Shown here piece by piece: positions 1 through 9,458 of a stretch of DNA of 64,000 nt. Position numbers and translations under genes: made by a program. This DNA is from Reichenbachiella carrageenanivorans (lineage in GTDB: Bacteria > Bacteroidota > Bacteroidia > Cytophagales > Cyclobacteriaceae): positions 310,001 to 374,000 of the forward strand of contig NZ_CP106735.1 in assembly GCF_025639805.1 (NCBI RefSeq). Direction: 5' to 3'. Numbering within the stretch: position 1 is the first letter of the stretch; the number at the start of each line of letters is the position of its first letter. The notes beneath the pieces were generated by a model, which was given only the letters and a program-made list of their open reading frames with translations, was not told the DNA's origin and did no database searches.

Positions 1-782
1 GGGTTTCTACCAAGAAGATGCACACACTCTTGGGCTGTCACCTCACTCACTGTAGTGAATACCTTCGCCCCATGAGCGCAAGCTCGCTCTAATTTGGCTG
101 TAGGCTCTATGTTGAATTTTTTAGCCTCCGATTCCCAATTTAAAAATGGAAGATGATCATAAAAAAAAGGATCATTCATTGCCAAATATCTCCCCAGCAA
201 AGTAGCATGTGTCGTAAACACTGTCTGAATCGGGATTTGTTCTTTTCTCAAATCAGGAATAGCCGTGCCTGCCATCCACTCATGAAAATGAGCCACTACA
301 TCCATGTCTTGCTCTAGACAGAGTTTGGCATATCGCGATAAAAACTCTTTAACCATAAAACCAAAAGCCAATACCTGATCCATCAGAGGATCATGCTGGT
401 CAAATGAGATATGATGATCTTTCCAATAACAATACTTGATCTCTCCCAACTGATGCATCACACTGTTAGGATTAAACAAAACGGTGGTTGGTCTGCCCGA
501 CACGAGCCAAGATCCTACTTTTACATCCCAGCCCATTCCTTGTAACTCTCGAACTACCCCAACTACTGGCGAATCGAGTGTCAAGTCTTCTTCAAAATCA
601 GAGCTGACATTTGGGTTTACATTTGGGCCTAGTAGCACATAGTTTTCTCCCCAGCCCTTTTTCATCGTCGGAACTTTTGAACGTATCACGGTGTATATTC
701 CTCCTACCTGATTGCAGACCTCCCATGCCACTTCCACTAAACTGGCCTTGCTACTTATCGTTTGTTTTGCCTTCTTTCCCAT
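1..782 (-). CDS. Glycogen synthase, eukaryote-type (GT3), 3'-truncated by window edge
   Basis: Only the N-terminal 260 codons are inside the window; the rest lies left of position 1. The protein starts MGKKAKQTIS and soon reads VEVAWEVCNQVGGIYTV, the hallmark N-terminal glucosyl-nucleotide-binding signature of GT3 glycogen synthases (animal/fungal type) rather than bacterial GT5 GlgA. Further GT3-like stretches are HFHEWMAGTAIP and TVFTTHATLLGRYLA. Family role: it extends alpha-1,4-glucan from UDP-glucose in the cytoplasm. ATG at 782 is the first start upstream of the conserved block. The next gene rightwards is a divergent GH31 glucosidase, and branching enzyme lies 5 kb away, supporting glycogen synthesis. 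Family call is strong; the C-terminal active site cannot be seen. Confidence 0.9.
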   Translation of the reverse strand, partial: MGKKAKQTISSKASLVEVAWEVCNQVGGIYTVIRSKVPTMKKGWGENYVLLGPNVNPNVSSDFEEDLTLDSPVVGVVRELQGMGWDVKVGSWLVSGRPTTVLFNPNSVMHQLGEIKYCYWKDHHISFDQHDPLMDQVLAFGFMVKEFLSRYAKLCLEQDMDVVAHFHEWMAGTAIPDLRKEQIPIQTVFTTHATLLGRYLAMNDPFFYDHLPFLNWESEAKKFNIEPTAKLERACAHGAKVFTTVSEVTAQECVHLLGRN

Positions 783-1103
783 ATGCCATCATATATGCTA
801 ATGAACAACTATTCAGAAATTGAGCTGCGACAGACCAATTGAATTTGTTATTCACAAAAAAATCAAATTGTAAATTATCTAAAATATCTGGGTAAATATT
901 GAAAATAAAGTCATCATTCCGCAATCCTGTTAAAAAGCATACCACCAAACAATAGATTTATTGCCAATGCTACCTAAATTACAAACGAGAATGGTGACAA
1001 AACCATTTCGAGTTGCTTGATACATTATTTTAGTATTATATCTCGCTTGATGGATCGATGTCCCCCTCAAAATACATTAAATTTCTCCATGATAAAATAA
1101 GAA
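783..1103. other. Divergent intergenic region, glycogen synthase / GH31
   Basis: 321 bases between two divergent starts. It is AT-rich and must hold both promoters, but no exact TAnnTTTG element at a good distance was found. A 65-codon minus-strand frame (751-948) overlaps the start of the synthase in another frame and looks spurious. Confidence 0.5.
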
Positions 1104-3545
1104 ATGGATAATCTTAAAGAAGAAATACAAAAAGAAGAGAACTCAGATTTCTCTGGTAATTATATAGAAAAATTTCAAGACAAGAATGCGGAAGAATTTT
1201 TCGCTGGCAGTCTAGTGTCTTGGGAAAAGCAAGAGAATTCTTTTTTGTTTCACGGAGAAAAGGCCTCTTTACAAATCACGGTAGTCTCTCCCGACATACT
1301 CAAATTCAGACACGGCAACGAAGGCTACTTCGACGATGATTTTTCGTATGCTATAGACCCCAGTTTCAGCGCTGATCAAACAGACTACAAGTTTGAAGAC
1401 CTGAAGACTACATTTGTAATCAAAACAAACGTACTCAAGTGCTATATCAGCAAGACCAACTTGGCGACAAAAATCACCACTTTAGAAGGCACAAGCGTAC
1501 TTGAAGACGAAAAAGGCTATCATTGGCAAGATCACAAGCACTATGGAGGCACTATAAATATTTGCACGAAAGTACTGCATGCTGGTGAGAAGTTTTACGG
1601 ACTGGGAGACAAAACAGGCAGACTCAACCTGATCGGCACCAAACGCGAACTCTGGGGTACCGATTGCTATGGGTATGGCAACGAAACCGACCCTGTTTAC
1701 AAAAACATCCCTTTTTATATGGGCCAACACAGCCAAATCGGCTATGGTATATTCATGGACAATACTTTTCGAAGTTTTTTTGATTTTGGCAAAGAGCGCA
1801 CTACCGTTTGCAGCTTTTGGGCACAAGGAGGAGAAATGAGATATTACTATATCCATGGACCAAAACTGATAGATGTAGCCAGAAAATATGCACTACTCAC
1901 TGGCCGACCACAGCTCCCCCCAAAATGGGCACTGGGCTACCATCAGAGCAAGTGGAGCTACTATCCAGAATCTGTAGTGAGAAAACTAGGAGAAGAATTC
2001 AGAAGTCGAAAAATCCCATGCGATGTGATTCACCTCGACATCGATTACATGGATGGTTTTAGGTGTTTTACTTGGGACAACAAGAAATTTCCAGACCCCG
2101 CTAAAATGATAGCTGATCTAAAAGAGCAGGGGTTTAAAACTGTCGTAATCATCGACCCCGGAATCAAAATCGACAAAAACTACGACGTCTATAAGCAAGG
2201 CATAGCAGGTCAGCATTTCTGCCAAAGAATGGATGGCGACCTACTCAAAGCCAGCGTATGGCCAGGACTTTGTCATTTCCCTGACTTTACCAAAGCAGCT
2301 ACCCGTGAGTGGTGGACTACACTCTTCGAAGGCCTGATGAACGATGGCGTAGATGGTGTATGGAATGATATGAACGAGCCTGCGACTTTCGAAGACGGTA
2401 CCTTCCCCAACGATGTGCGGCACGACTTCGACGGACACCCAGGCAGCCACAGAAAAGGACACAATGTATATGGATCGCTCATGGCACAGGCCACTTGTGC
2501 AGGACAAAAGAAATATATGGAAGGCAAACGACCTTTCACAATCTCCAGATCCGCCTATGCAGGCGTACAACGTCATGCATCCGTATGGACTGGCGACAAT
2601 ATGGCTACTTGGGAGCACCTCAAACTAGCCAATATTCAATGCCAAAGACTAGCAGCCTCAGGGGTCTCCTTCGCAGGATCAGATGTAGGAGGGTTTATCG
2701 GGTCGCCTGATGGTGAACTTTATACCCGATGGATTCAGATGGCCGTTTTTCATCCGTTTTTCAGAACACACTCCTCAGGCGACCATGGAGACAAAGAACC
2801 TTGGAAATTTGATCAACAGTACGTAAACATTGTCCGACAGTTTATCGAAATGCGATACGAATGGCTGCCGTATATCTACTCTGTCTTCTATGTGCACACC
2901 CATACAGGCACGCCTATGATCCGTTCGCTTCATCTCGAAGGACATATAGATCCAGAGACTTTCTTTAGAGAAGAAGAATTTTTCTTGGGGCATCATGTGA
3001 TGATCTGCCCAGTATCTGAGCCTGGCAAAAGCACACGCAGGATGTACCTGACCGCAGGCCAATGGTACAACTACTGGACAGATCAATTGATAGACGGAGG
3101 TTTAGAAATCACAGTAGACACGCCACTCCATCAGATTCCAATCTTCGTACGCCAGGGCGCCATCATACCAAAGCAACCTAAAATGCAGTACGTAGATGAA
3201 TTTGTTTTTGATGAATTGACGCTTGAATGTTACAAACCATTTGAATTGACGCACTCTACCGTCTACGAAGACAGTGGAGATGGCTATGATTACCTTAGTA
3301 CCGAGGGGCATGTACTCAAGTCGTTCGATTCGGACTTTGTGCTTGACACTTGGATCATCACACAAAGTGCAGAAGGCTCTTATGAATCTACCTATCAATC
3401 GTACGCCCTGCGCCTACACGGGTTGCATCAGCTCCCTGCACAGCTATTGGTAGACAACGAAGATCATTTGGCACAAGCCAAATATGAAAATGGAGTGGTT
3501 ATACTTTACGTAAAAAAGGATTTTAAAAAAATAGAAATCAAATAA
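1104..3545 (+). CDS. GH31 family alpha-glucosidase
   Basis: 813 residues, normal for GH31. The catalytic nucleophile motif WNDMNEP is present (Asp about residue 422), and the acid/base lies in the TGDN motif (Asp about 498). Other GH31 marks are PPKWALGYHQSKWSYYP ahead of the barrel, DVIHLDIDYMDGF, and SDVGGF near 550. The N-terminal beta-sandwich (about 40-260) and C-terminal beta domains are also present. Expected activity is exo-hydrolysis of alpha-glucans or maltooligosaccharides. No signal peptide is seen, so it is probably cytoplasmic and works on glycogen breakdown products. It heads a four-gene plus-strand run (GH31, CBM48, GT4, GH57-like). Exact substrate specificity cannot be read from sequence. 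Confidence 0.93.
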   Translation: MDNLKEEIQKEENSDFSGNYIEKFQDKNAEEFFAGSLVSWEKQENSFLFHGEKASLQITVVSPDILKFRHGNEGYFDDDFSYAIDPSFSADQTDYKFEDLKTTFVIKTNVLKCYISKTNLATKITTLEGTSVLEDEKGYHWQDHKHYGGTINICTKVLHAGEKFYGLGDKTGRLNLIGTKRELWGTDCYGYGNETDPVYKNIPFYMGQHSQIGYGIFMDNTFRSFFDFGKERTTVCSFWAQGGEMRYYYIHGPKLIDVARKYALLTGRPQLPPKWALGYHQSKWSYYPESVVRKLGEEFRSRKIPCDVIHLDIDYMDGFRCFTWDNKKFPDPAKMIADLKEQGFKTVVIIDPGIKIDKNYDVYKQGIAGQHFCQRMDGDLLKASVWPGLCHFPDFTKAATREWWTTLFEGLMNDGVDGVWNDMNEPATFEDGTFPNDVRHDFDGHPGSHRKGHNVYGSLMAQATCAGQKKYMEGKRPFTISRSAYAGVQRHASVWTGDNMATWEHLKLANIQCQRLAASGVSFAGSDVGGFIGSPDGELYTRWIQMAVFHPFFRTHSSGDHGDKEPWKFDQQYVNIVRQFIEMRYEWLPYIYSVFYVHTHTGTPMIRSLHLEGHIDPETFFREEEFFLGHHVMICPVSEPGKSTRRMYLTAGQWYNYWTDQLIDGGLEITVDTPLHQIPIFVRQGAIIPKQPKMQYVDEFVFDELTLECYKPFELTHSTVYEDSGDGYDYLSTEGHVLKSFDSDFVLDTWIITQSAEGSYESTYQSYALRLHGLHQLPAQLLVDNEDHLAQAKYENGVVILYVKKDFKKIEIK

Positions 3546-3556
3546 ATCATCTAACC

Positions 3557-3865
3557 ATGAGCATTAAAAAGCAATTTCTAAAATCAAAAGAAGCCTGCAA
3601 AGTCACTTGGATCATAGACAAGAACACAGCTGGCGCGGCTAAAAAAATCACCCTCGTGGGTGATTTTAATGGATGGAATGAGCATAAGGCCGCATTTAGC
3701 GCCTTGAAAAACGGCACATTCAAATACGTAACTGAACTACCCAAAAACAATAGTTATCAGTTTCGGTACTTGGTGGATAATCAGCATTGGATGAATGAGG
3801 CAGAAGCCGACGGCTTTGTAGACAATCTTGTCTCAGGAGAACAAAACTGTATCATCAGCCTGTAA
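3557..3865 (+). CDS. Free-standing CBM48 / isoamylase N-terminal glycogen-binding domain protein
   Basis: 102 residues that are essentially one CBM48 fold. The signature KITLVGDFNGW is followed by FKYVTELPKNNSYQFRYLVD, as in the N-terminal domains of branching enzymes and AMPK-beta. It has no catalytic domain. It lies 11 bases after the GH31 gene and about 40 before the GT4 gene, so it is very likely co-transcribed with them. Probable role: binding alpha-glucan and tethering or regulating glycogen enzymes. That role is inferred from domain and context only. Confidence 0.85.
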   Translation: MSIKKQFLKSKEACKVTWIIDKNTAGAAKKITLVGDFNGWNEHKAAFSALKNGTFKYVTELPKNNSYQFRYLVDNQHWMNEAEADGFVDNLVSGEQNCIISL

Positions 3866-3908
3866 TAGGACAAAACAACCATAACCTCAAAACCTTACTC
3901 CTAAATTT

Positions 3909-5102
3909 ATGAACACGAAACTACTGATTCTCGGCCCAGGGGCCCCTAGCCGTGAAACTAGCGGACTCGGCAAAGCCACGGCTCATCTAGTAACCGAGCT
4001 GTCAAAAAAAAATGATTTGACTCTGGTTGAGCCCAGGCAACTGGGTGAACTGGCTACTCATACCAATGCGCAGCGCAACACTACTGCTTTTTCCGACCTT
4101 AGCATCCTCCAAGAACTGGCCACAGTAAGTATAGAAGCTCAGCTATCGGCCTATCACTATCAGGAAATATCACACACCAAAACAATGGAGAAAGTGGAAA
4201 GTAAAAAGCTTCATAATCAGCTTACTGCTTTCACCGAAGAACTGGTATTAGCTGGAAAGAAAATAGATTTCGATCTACTATATGCTCACGACTGGATTAC
4301 TTTCAAAGCGGCGCTAGAGCTCAAGGAAAAATTCGGAAAGCCTCTTCTGTTGCATGTACATTCTCTAGACTATGATAGAAATTTCGGGAAAGAAAAATCA
4401 TGGATTTTTGACTTAGAAAAAAAAGCCATGGAAACAGCAGAAGCAGTGATTGCCATCAGTGCGTATTCTAAAAAAATAATGATCGAGCAATACGGAATCT
4501 ATGCAGATAAGATTCACGTGATCTATCACGGGCATTCGCATCAGAAACGCACTAAAATCAACAATCCTTTTACTGAAAAGGTTGTGCTTTTCGTAGGTAG
4601 ACTCTCTGGGCAAAAAGGTCCGATGCAATTCCTTAAAATTGCCGAAAAGGTATATGAGAAATATCCTGACAGTAGGTTTGTGATGGCTGGTGACGGTGAC
4701 CTCTACAAAAAACTAATTGTAGCTGGTGCTGGTAGCGAAATTGCAGGTCGGTTTCATATTACTGGACACTTAGATCAAACAGAGCTTCAAAAACTCTACG
4801 CCATTGCCAATGTATATTGCATGCCGTCGTTTTCAGAGCCCTTTGGCCTTACGGCTTTGGAAGCCGCAGAGGCCAAAGTACCTTTGGTACTATCCAAAAA
4901 CTGTGGTGCTGCCGAGCTGCTCACCGAAGCTAAGCTGGCCACTCCTGGAGATTCAGATGATTTTGCTGACGCTATTTTGGAAATTTTAGAAAACCCAACC
5001 ATTGCCGAAGCACAAGTAAAAGCAAATAAAAAAAGTATCGAAAAATTGAATTGGGGACAGTCTGCGGATGAAGTATTAGCTGTGGCTGAATCTATCTTAT
5101 GA
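3909..5102 (+). CDS. GT4-family glycosyltransferase (glycogen synthase-like)
   Basis: 397 residues in two Rossmann halves. The N-terminus has the glycine-rich acceptor-side loop (GPGAPSRETSGLGKA). The C-terminal half has VVLFVGRLSGQKGP, VMAGDGDLYKKL and the E-x7-E nucleotide-sugar motif SFSEPFGLTALEAAE (Glu310 and Glu318). These are typical of retaining GT4/GT5 enzymes. Because it sits in a glycogen cluster it probably transfers glucose onto or from a glucan, but the donor is not provable. Its stop overlaps the start of the next gene (ATGA, 5099-5102), so the two are translationally coupled. Confidence 0.85.
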   Translation: MNTKLLILGPGAPSRETSGLGKATAHLVTELSKKNDLTLVEPRQLGELATHTNAQRNTTAFSDLSILQELATVSIEAQLSAYHYQEISHTKTMEKVESKKLHNQLTAFTEELVLAGKKIDFDLLYAHDWITFKAALELKEKFGKPLLLHVHSLDYDRNFGKEKSWIFDLEKKAMETAEAVIAISAYSKKIMIEQYGIYADKIHVIYHGHSHQKRTKINNPFTEKVVLFVGRLSGQKGPMQFLKIAEKVYEKYPDSRFVMAGDGDLYKKLIVAGAGSEIAGRFHITGHLDQTELQKLYAIANVYCMPSFSEPFGLTALEAAEAKVPLVLSKNCGAAELLTEAKLATPGDSDDFADAILEILENPTIAEAQVKANKKSIEKLNWGQSADEVLAVAESIL

Positions 5103-6127
5103 ACAAATCATTATCCATCACTCTCATCTTTGACTGGGCTCGACCACTCGTCAATTTCTCTCTTTTCGACATTGGATCGAAAAGAGGCTACTATGCAGCA
5201 GACGAAGCACAACAATTCCGTGCTTGGTATCAGCAATATGCCTATCCTGCATTAACACAAATAACGGAGAATACCACACCCGTTTCTCTATATTGCTCTG
5301 GTACCTTCATAGACATGCTATCGGCCTTCGATGCAGCAATGGTTAAAACATTGAAAACCGCAATAAAAAAAGGTCATATAGAATTGCTCGGCGGTACCTA
5401 TCATCACAGTCTCTCTTCACTATATGACCGCGCCCATTTCCAAAGGGAAGTCCATTGGCACAAACAACTGATTCAGAAAAAATTAGGAACATCGCCCAGT
5501 CGTTTTTTTAATACATCTAATATCTATTACAACGACTTGGCTCCCATCCTGCAAGAGTTAGGCTACAACTCTTCATTCACAGGGGCTATTGACTGGTATC
5601 TAAGCGAGCATAAATCAGAGCGGATATTTAGTGCAAAGTCTGAAACCTCTTTCGACTTACTTTTGATCACCTCAGACCAAGGTCAATCTTTATTTCAAAA
5701 CGATGAAATACAACACCACTTTTTGCAATTAGCGCCTGATGAACTGATGGCAATAGGTGGATGGTCTGAGCTCATTCGTAAAACAAAAAACAAAGCCACA
5801 ATTTACTCCCTCAAAACACAAATTGACCAAGTAGAAAAAAAGCCAATATATAATGTCCGCCAACCAATCAGCGGCACATATGACTATCGCCCACTTGATA
5901 GCCTCAACACCCACCCACTACAGATCAGCTGGCTCAAACAACTAAATGAACTATCTACAGCTATGGCTGTACAAAGTGAAGAGATTCAAAAACTATGGTC
6001 TGGATTGTCTGCCGCCAATATATTGGAAAAACTGAATCCTAATGCGGGGCACGAAGACACCAGCTACAATACTTATCAGACGTTGATTAATATATTTAGC
6101 AATTTACAATTCAGACTACGGCAATAA
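5099..6127 (+). CDS. GH57-like protein with degenerate catalytic motifs (probable pseudoenzyme)
   Basis: 342 residues laid out like a Bacteroidota GH57 alpha-amylase: FDIG...YYAAD near the N-terminus, ELLGGTYHHSLSSLYD at about residue 97, FFNTSNIYYNDL at about 137, and the C-terminal YNTYQTLINIFSNL. The catalytic positions known for this family are changed. The HQP motif reads ARP, the TEG motif carrying the nucleophile Glu reads FTGAIDW, and no DYETFGEH-type Asp motif is found. It probably keeps a glucan-binding or regulatory role rather than hydrolysis. It is translationally coupled to the upstream GT4 and converges with glgB, sharing 12 bases at the 3' ends. Confidence 0.7.
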   Translation: MNKSLSITLIFDWARPLVNFSLFDIGSKRGYYAADEAQQFRAWYQQYAYPALTQITENTTPVSLYCSGTFIDMLSAFDAAMVKTLKTAIKKGHIELLGGTYHHSLSSLYDRAHFQREVHWHKQLIQKKLGTSPSRFFNTSNIYYNDLAPILQELGYNSSFTGAIDWYLSEHKSERIFSAKSETSFDLLLITSDQGQSLFQNDEIQHHFLQLAPDELMAIGGWSELIRKTKNKATIYSLKTQIDQVEKKPIYNVRQPISGTYDYRPLDSLNTHPLQISWLKQLNELSTAMAVQSEEIQKLWSGLSAANILEKLNPNAGHEDTSYNTYQTLINIFSNLQFRLRQ

Positions 6128-8131
6128 CCGCAGAACAATCGCCGACCGGCAAGGTGTGTAGATAGACAATTGATCCCCATGCTCATACGATGCAGACTGA
6201 TAAACCATGGAATCATCGATACGATCATGCCCACCAAACGCACTGCTATCTGTGCTCAACACGACCTGATACTGCCCTGCAACAGGTAAGTGAAACTTAT
6301 AATCAGCAATTGAGCGATCTGGATGAAAGTTAAAAAAGAAGATCAGATGGTTGCGTTCAAAGATGATCACATGATTATCCTCGTCCATATTGAGTGGCTT
6401 GGCCTGCATAGCTCCTAGGATATCATTCTTTTTTAGCAAATCGATCATGGCTTGATCAAAACCCTGTAGCCATTGGTATTTCAGATCAGGGTGATCTGCC
6501 AACGACCACTGCCTGCGAGCATACTTATAGCTCCATCCGTTTCCTTCTCGTGGAAAATCCACCCACTCAGGATGCCCAAACTCATTACCAATAAAATTCA
6601 AATAACCTTCTCCACCCAAACTAGAGGTAAGCAATCGGATCATTTTGAGTAGCGCCATCCCTCGGTCGATCACCAAGTGATCATCTGCCTTCTGCATGTG
6701 CCAATACATATCCTTATCCATCAGCCAAAATGCCAAGGTTTTATCACCTACAAGTGCCTGATCGTGAGATTCAGCGTAAGCAATGGTTTTCTCCTTGTAT
6801 CGCCGATTGGCCATTACATCCCAAATGGCATTCACACTCCAGCTCTCGTCTGGCGTATGCTTGAGCAACTTGATCCAATAATCTGGCAATCCCATACCTA
6901 ACCGATAATCGAACCCGATACCGCCTTCGCTCACTGGCCTGCACATGCCTGGCATACCACTCATGTCCTCCGCAATTGATAGCGCCTCTGGTTTGATTTG
7001 ATGAATCAATTCGTTAGCCAACTGCAAAAAACAAATGGCATCCCAGTCCACTCCTTCCTTGAAGTACTTGTCATAATGATCGAAAGCCACACCTTCTCCA
7101 TGATGGTGGTAAAGCATAGAAGTAACTCCATCGAATCTAAATCCATCTAGATGAAACTCCTCCATCCAATAACGGATATTGGATAATAAGAATTGTAACA
7201 CTTCCATTCGACCATAGTCGAATAACTTCGAATCCCAGCCGGTATGATAGCCACGGCCACCTTTATGAAAATACTGATTGTCTGATCCGTCAAAATCATT
7301 AAGACCTTCGGCGATATTTTTAACAGCATGCGAATAGACTGCATCCATAATTACGGCAATTCCCATCTGATGCGCCTGATCGACCATGTACCGGAGATCA
7401 TCAGCAGAGCCAAACCGGGAGGATGGCGCAAAAAAATTGGAGACATGATAGCCAAATGAGCCGTAGTATGGATGTTCCTGGATAGCCATCACTTGGATAC
7501 AATTGTACCCAAGACGAGCAATTCTTGGCAGTACCTCATCCGCAAATTCACGATAGGTGCCTATCCCCTCTTTTTCCTGTGCCATACCTACATGGCATTC
7601 ATAGATCACTGGAGCGAACCCAAGAGAAAGTTGAAATTTTTTATCCTTCCATTTATACTTAGATACACCCAATACTTGAGCACTAAAATCATAAGATTGT
7701 GGATCTTGAACGGCACGAAAAGAATAAGCAGGTAACCGATCTCTATCGATCAAGCCATTTTGCACCTTTACCTTTACCAGGCCACCAGGTACTAATGGAA
7801 ATTCAGTATCATCCGACATGAATACCCCCCACACCCCATGTTCATCTTGTGTCATGGGGTGATGCTCGGCATGCCATCCATTGAACTCGCCAATCAAAGA
7901 CAAAGCATCAGCAGCAGGTGCCCATTCTCTGTACCACCAGCCTTTTAGCTTTTTATCGTAATTGAACCCAAAATAATGGTGTCCATCAGCAAAATCGTAA
8001 AGTGAACCAGCAGTAGATCGGATGGTTTGGAGGCGTTGCTCAAAATAAGCCATCCGCTGAGCGATATCTGGCTGATAAGGGGCTAACCAAGGATCGTCTG
8101 CAATCAATTGAATATCTTCCGAATTAGGCAT
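6116..8131 (-). CDS. glgB: 1,4-alpha-glucan branching enzyme (GH13_8, eukaryote-like)
   Basis: 671 residues. The N-terminal CBM48 (FGFNYDKKLKGWWYREWAP, then LIGEFNGW) is followed by a GH13 barrel with all four conserved regions: DAVYSH (about 263), GFRFDGVTSM (nucleophile Asp about 334), IAEDMSG (Glu about 388) and AESHDQ (Asp about 457). The N-terminal wording resembles the eukaryotic/GH13_8 type rather than classic E. coli GlgB. It makes alpha-1,6 branches in glycogen in the cytoplasm. It is transcribed toward the plus-strand glycogen run and overlaps the GH57-like gene by 12 bases at the 3' end. Confidence 0.95.
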   Translation of the reverse strand: MPNSEDIQLIADDPWLAPYQPDIAQRMAYFEQRLQTIRSTAGSLYDFADGHHYFGFNYDKKLKGWWYREWAPAADALSLIGEFNGWHAEHHPMTQDEHGVWGVFMSDDTEFPLVPGGLVKVKVQNGLIDRDRLPAYSFRAVQDPQSYDFSAQVLGVSKYKWKDKKFQLSLGFAPVIYECHVGMAQEKEGIGTYREFADEVLPRIARLGYNCIQVMAIQEHPYYGSFGYHVSNFFAPSSRFGSADDLRYMVDQAHQMGIAVIMDAVYSHAVKNIAEGLNDFDGSDNQYFHKGGRGYHTGWDSKLFDYGRMEVLQFLLSNIRYWMEEFHLDGFRFDGVTSMLYHHHGEGVAFDHYDKYFKEGVDWDAICFLQLANELIHQIKPEALSIAEDMSGMPGMCRPVSEGGIGFDYRLGMGLPDYWIKLLKHTPDESWSVNAIWDVMANRRYKEKTIAYAESHDQALVGDKTLAFWLMDKDMYWHMQKADDHLVIDRGMALLKMIRLLTSSLGGEGYLNFIGNEFGHPEWVDFPREGNGWSYKYARRQWSLADHPDLKYQWLQGFDQAMIDLLKKNDILGAMQAKPLNMDEDNHVIIFERNHLIFFFNFHPDRSIADYKFHLPVAGQYQVVLSTDSSAFGGHDRIDDSMVYQSASYEHGDQLSIYTPCRSAIVLRLLP

Positions 8132-8258
8132 ATCGAGGTATTTAAACTGTACTCAATATAACTAGCCTAATGGAGATAAATCTTGCTGAAGGAAAGAAAT
8201 GAAAAATTATTAATAGACTATCATCAGTCTTGACTCAGAATTGAAGGACTTATAGAAA

Positions 8259-9209
8259 TCAGTTGAAAAAAGAATCTACAAATTCATTTTTATTGAAGAC
8301 CTGAAGATCCTCAATCCCTTCACCTACACCTATATATTTGACAGGTATTTTAAATTGATCCGATATACCAATAACGACCCCACCCTTAGCCGTTCCATCG
8401 AGTTTGGTGATTGCCAGCGAAGACACATCAGTGGCTTTGGTAAATTCTTGTGCTTGCATAAAGGCATTTTGCCCCGTACTACCATCGAGTACCAACATGA
8501 TTTCATGTGGCGCATCTGGCACGAATTTCTGAATTACTCTTTTGATTTTGGTCAACTCATTCATCAAATTGACCTTGGTATGCAACCGTCCTGCGGTATC
8601 AATGATCACAATATCAGCTTTTTGTTCTATGGCATATTTCACTGCATCATAGGCAACAGCCGACGGGTCGGTATTCATGCCATGTGCCACCACTGGTACC
8701 CCCACACGCTCTCCCCAAAGCTTGAGCTGATCTACCGCTGCAGCTCTAAAGGTATCTGCTGCTCCGAGCACTACAGACTTACCTCTTTTATGAAATTGAG
8801 CAGCTAGCTTGCCAATGGTCGTAGTTTTTCCAACGCCATTCACTCCTACCACCAAAAGCACATAAGGTTTCTTGTCGATTGGCAATTCAAAATCAACTTG
8901 ATCTCCAGAATTATTCTCCTCAAGTAAGCCCGCTATTTCTTCACGAAGAATCACATTGAGTTCTGCCGCATTGAGATACTTATCTTTAGCTACACGCTCT
9001 TCGATCCTTTCGATGATTCTAACAGTAGTATCTACCCCCACATCCGAAGTGATCAAGACCTCTTCCAACTCGTCTAGAAGCTCATCGTCGACAGTAGATT
9101 TGCCGGCAACTGCTTTTCCAAGCTTCGAAAAGAAATTTTCTTTCGATTTTTCTAGCCCTTTATCTAGGCTCTCTTTCTTTTCTTTAGAAAAAATATTGAA
9201 TAATCCCAT
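8259..9209 (-). CDS. ftsY: Signal recognition particle receptor FtsY
   Basis: 316 residues with a short charged N-terminal region, then the NG GTPase domain. Visible motifs are the P-loop GVNGVGKTTTIGKLA (about 120-134), DTFRAAAVDQL, DTAGRLH and TKLDGTAKGG. It docks SRP-ribosome complexes at the inner membrane for co-translational insertion. A strong hairpin (9240-9280) separates it from the ribosomal protein genes upstream, so it may depend partly on read-through or on its own promoter. Confidence 0.97.
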   Translation of the reverse strand: MGLFNIFSKEKKESLDKGLEKSKENFFSKLGKAVAGKSTVDDELLDELEEVLITSDVGVDTTVRIIERIEERVAKDKYLNAAELNVILREEIAGLLEENNSGDQVDFELPIDKKPYVLLVVGVNGVGKTTTIGKLAAQFHKRGKSVVLGAADTFRAAAVDQLKLWGERVGVPVVAHGMNTDPSAVAYDAVKYAIEQKADIVIIDTAGRLHTKVNLMNELTKIKRVIQKFVPDAPHEIMLVLDGSTGQNAFMQAQEFTKATDVSSLAITKLDGTAKGGVVIGISDQFKIPVKYIGVGEGIEDLQVFNKNEFVDSFFN

Positions 9210-9239
9210 AATCAGTTGGTGGTAGGGTCAAAAATAGAA

Positions 9240-9280
9240 AAAGTCTCCTATCCCGATAACAATCGGGATCAGGAGACTTT
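9240..9280 (-). terminator. Intrinsic terminator after the rpmB-rpmG-DUF4295 operon
   Basis: Arms AAAGTCTCCT (9240-9249) and AGGAGACTTT (9271-9280) pair perfectly. The stem continues inward with TCCCGAT/ATCGGGA across a small mismatch. Read on the minus strand it is followed by a U-rich stretch, as expected for a terminator just past the DUF4295 stop. Confidence 0.85.
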
Positions 9281-9303
9281 CAAATATATCTTAAAAGGCT
9301 GAA

Positions 9304-9456
9304 TTACTTTGCAGCCAGTACTTCTTTTACTTTGTCTTCAGTGACAATTTCTTCTCTGAATGAATATGCTCCTGATTTAGTTTTTACTGCCTTAATCACT
9401 TTAGCATACTTTACGCCATCCTTGTCTTTTAGGGTTGCAACTACCTTCTTAGCCAT
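9304..9456 (-). CDS. DUF4295 family protein (small basic, ribosome-linked locus)
   Basis: A 50-residue lysine-rich protein beginning MAKKVVATLKDKDGVKYAKV and ending KVKEVLAAK. This family follows L33 in Bacteroidota; its function is unknown to me. It starts 2 bases after the rpmG stop, so it is certainly in the same operon, and the operon terminator lies 24 bases beyond its stop. A ribosome-associated role is inferred from context. Confidence 0.9.
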   Translation of the reverse strand: MAKKVVATLKDKDGVKYAKVIKAVKTKSGAYSFREEIVTEDKVKEVLAAK

Positions 9457-9458
9457 GG

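Noticed and set aside
751..948. 65-codon minus frame upstream of the glycogen synthase
   Set aside because: Overlaps the synthase start in another frame and has no family-like pattern; the conserved synthase N-terminus explains the region.
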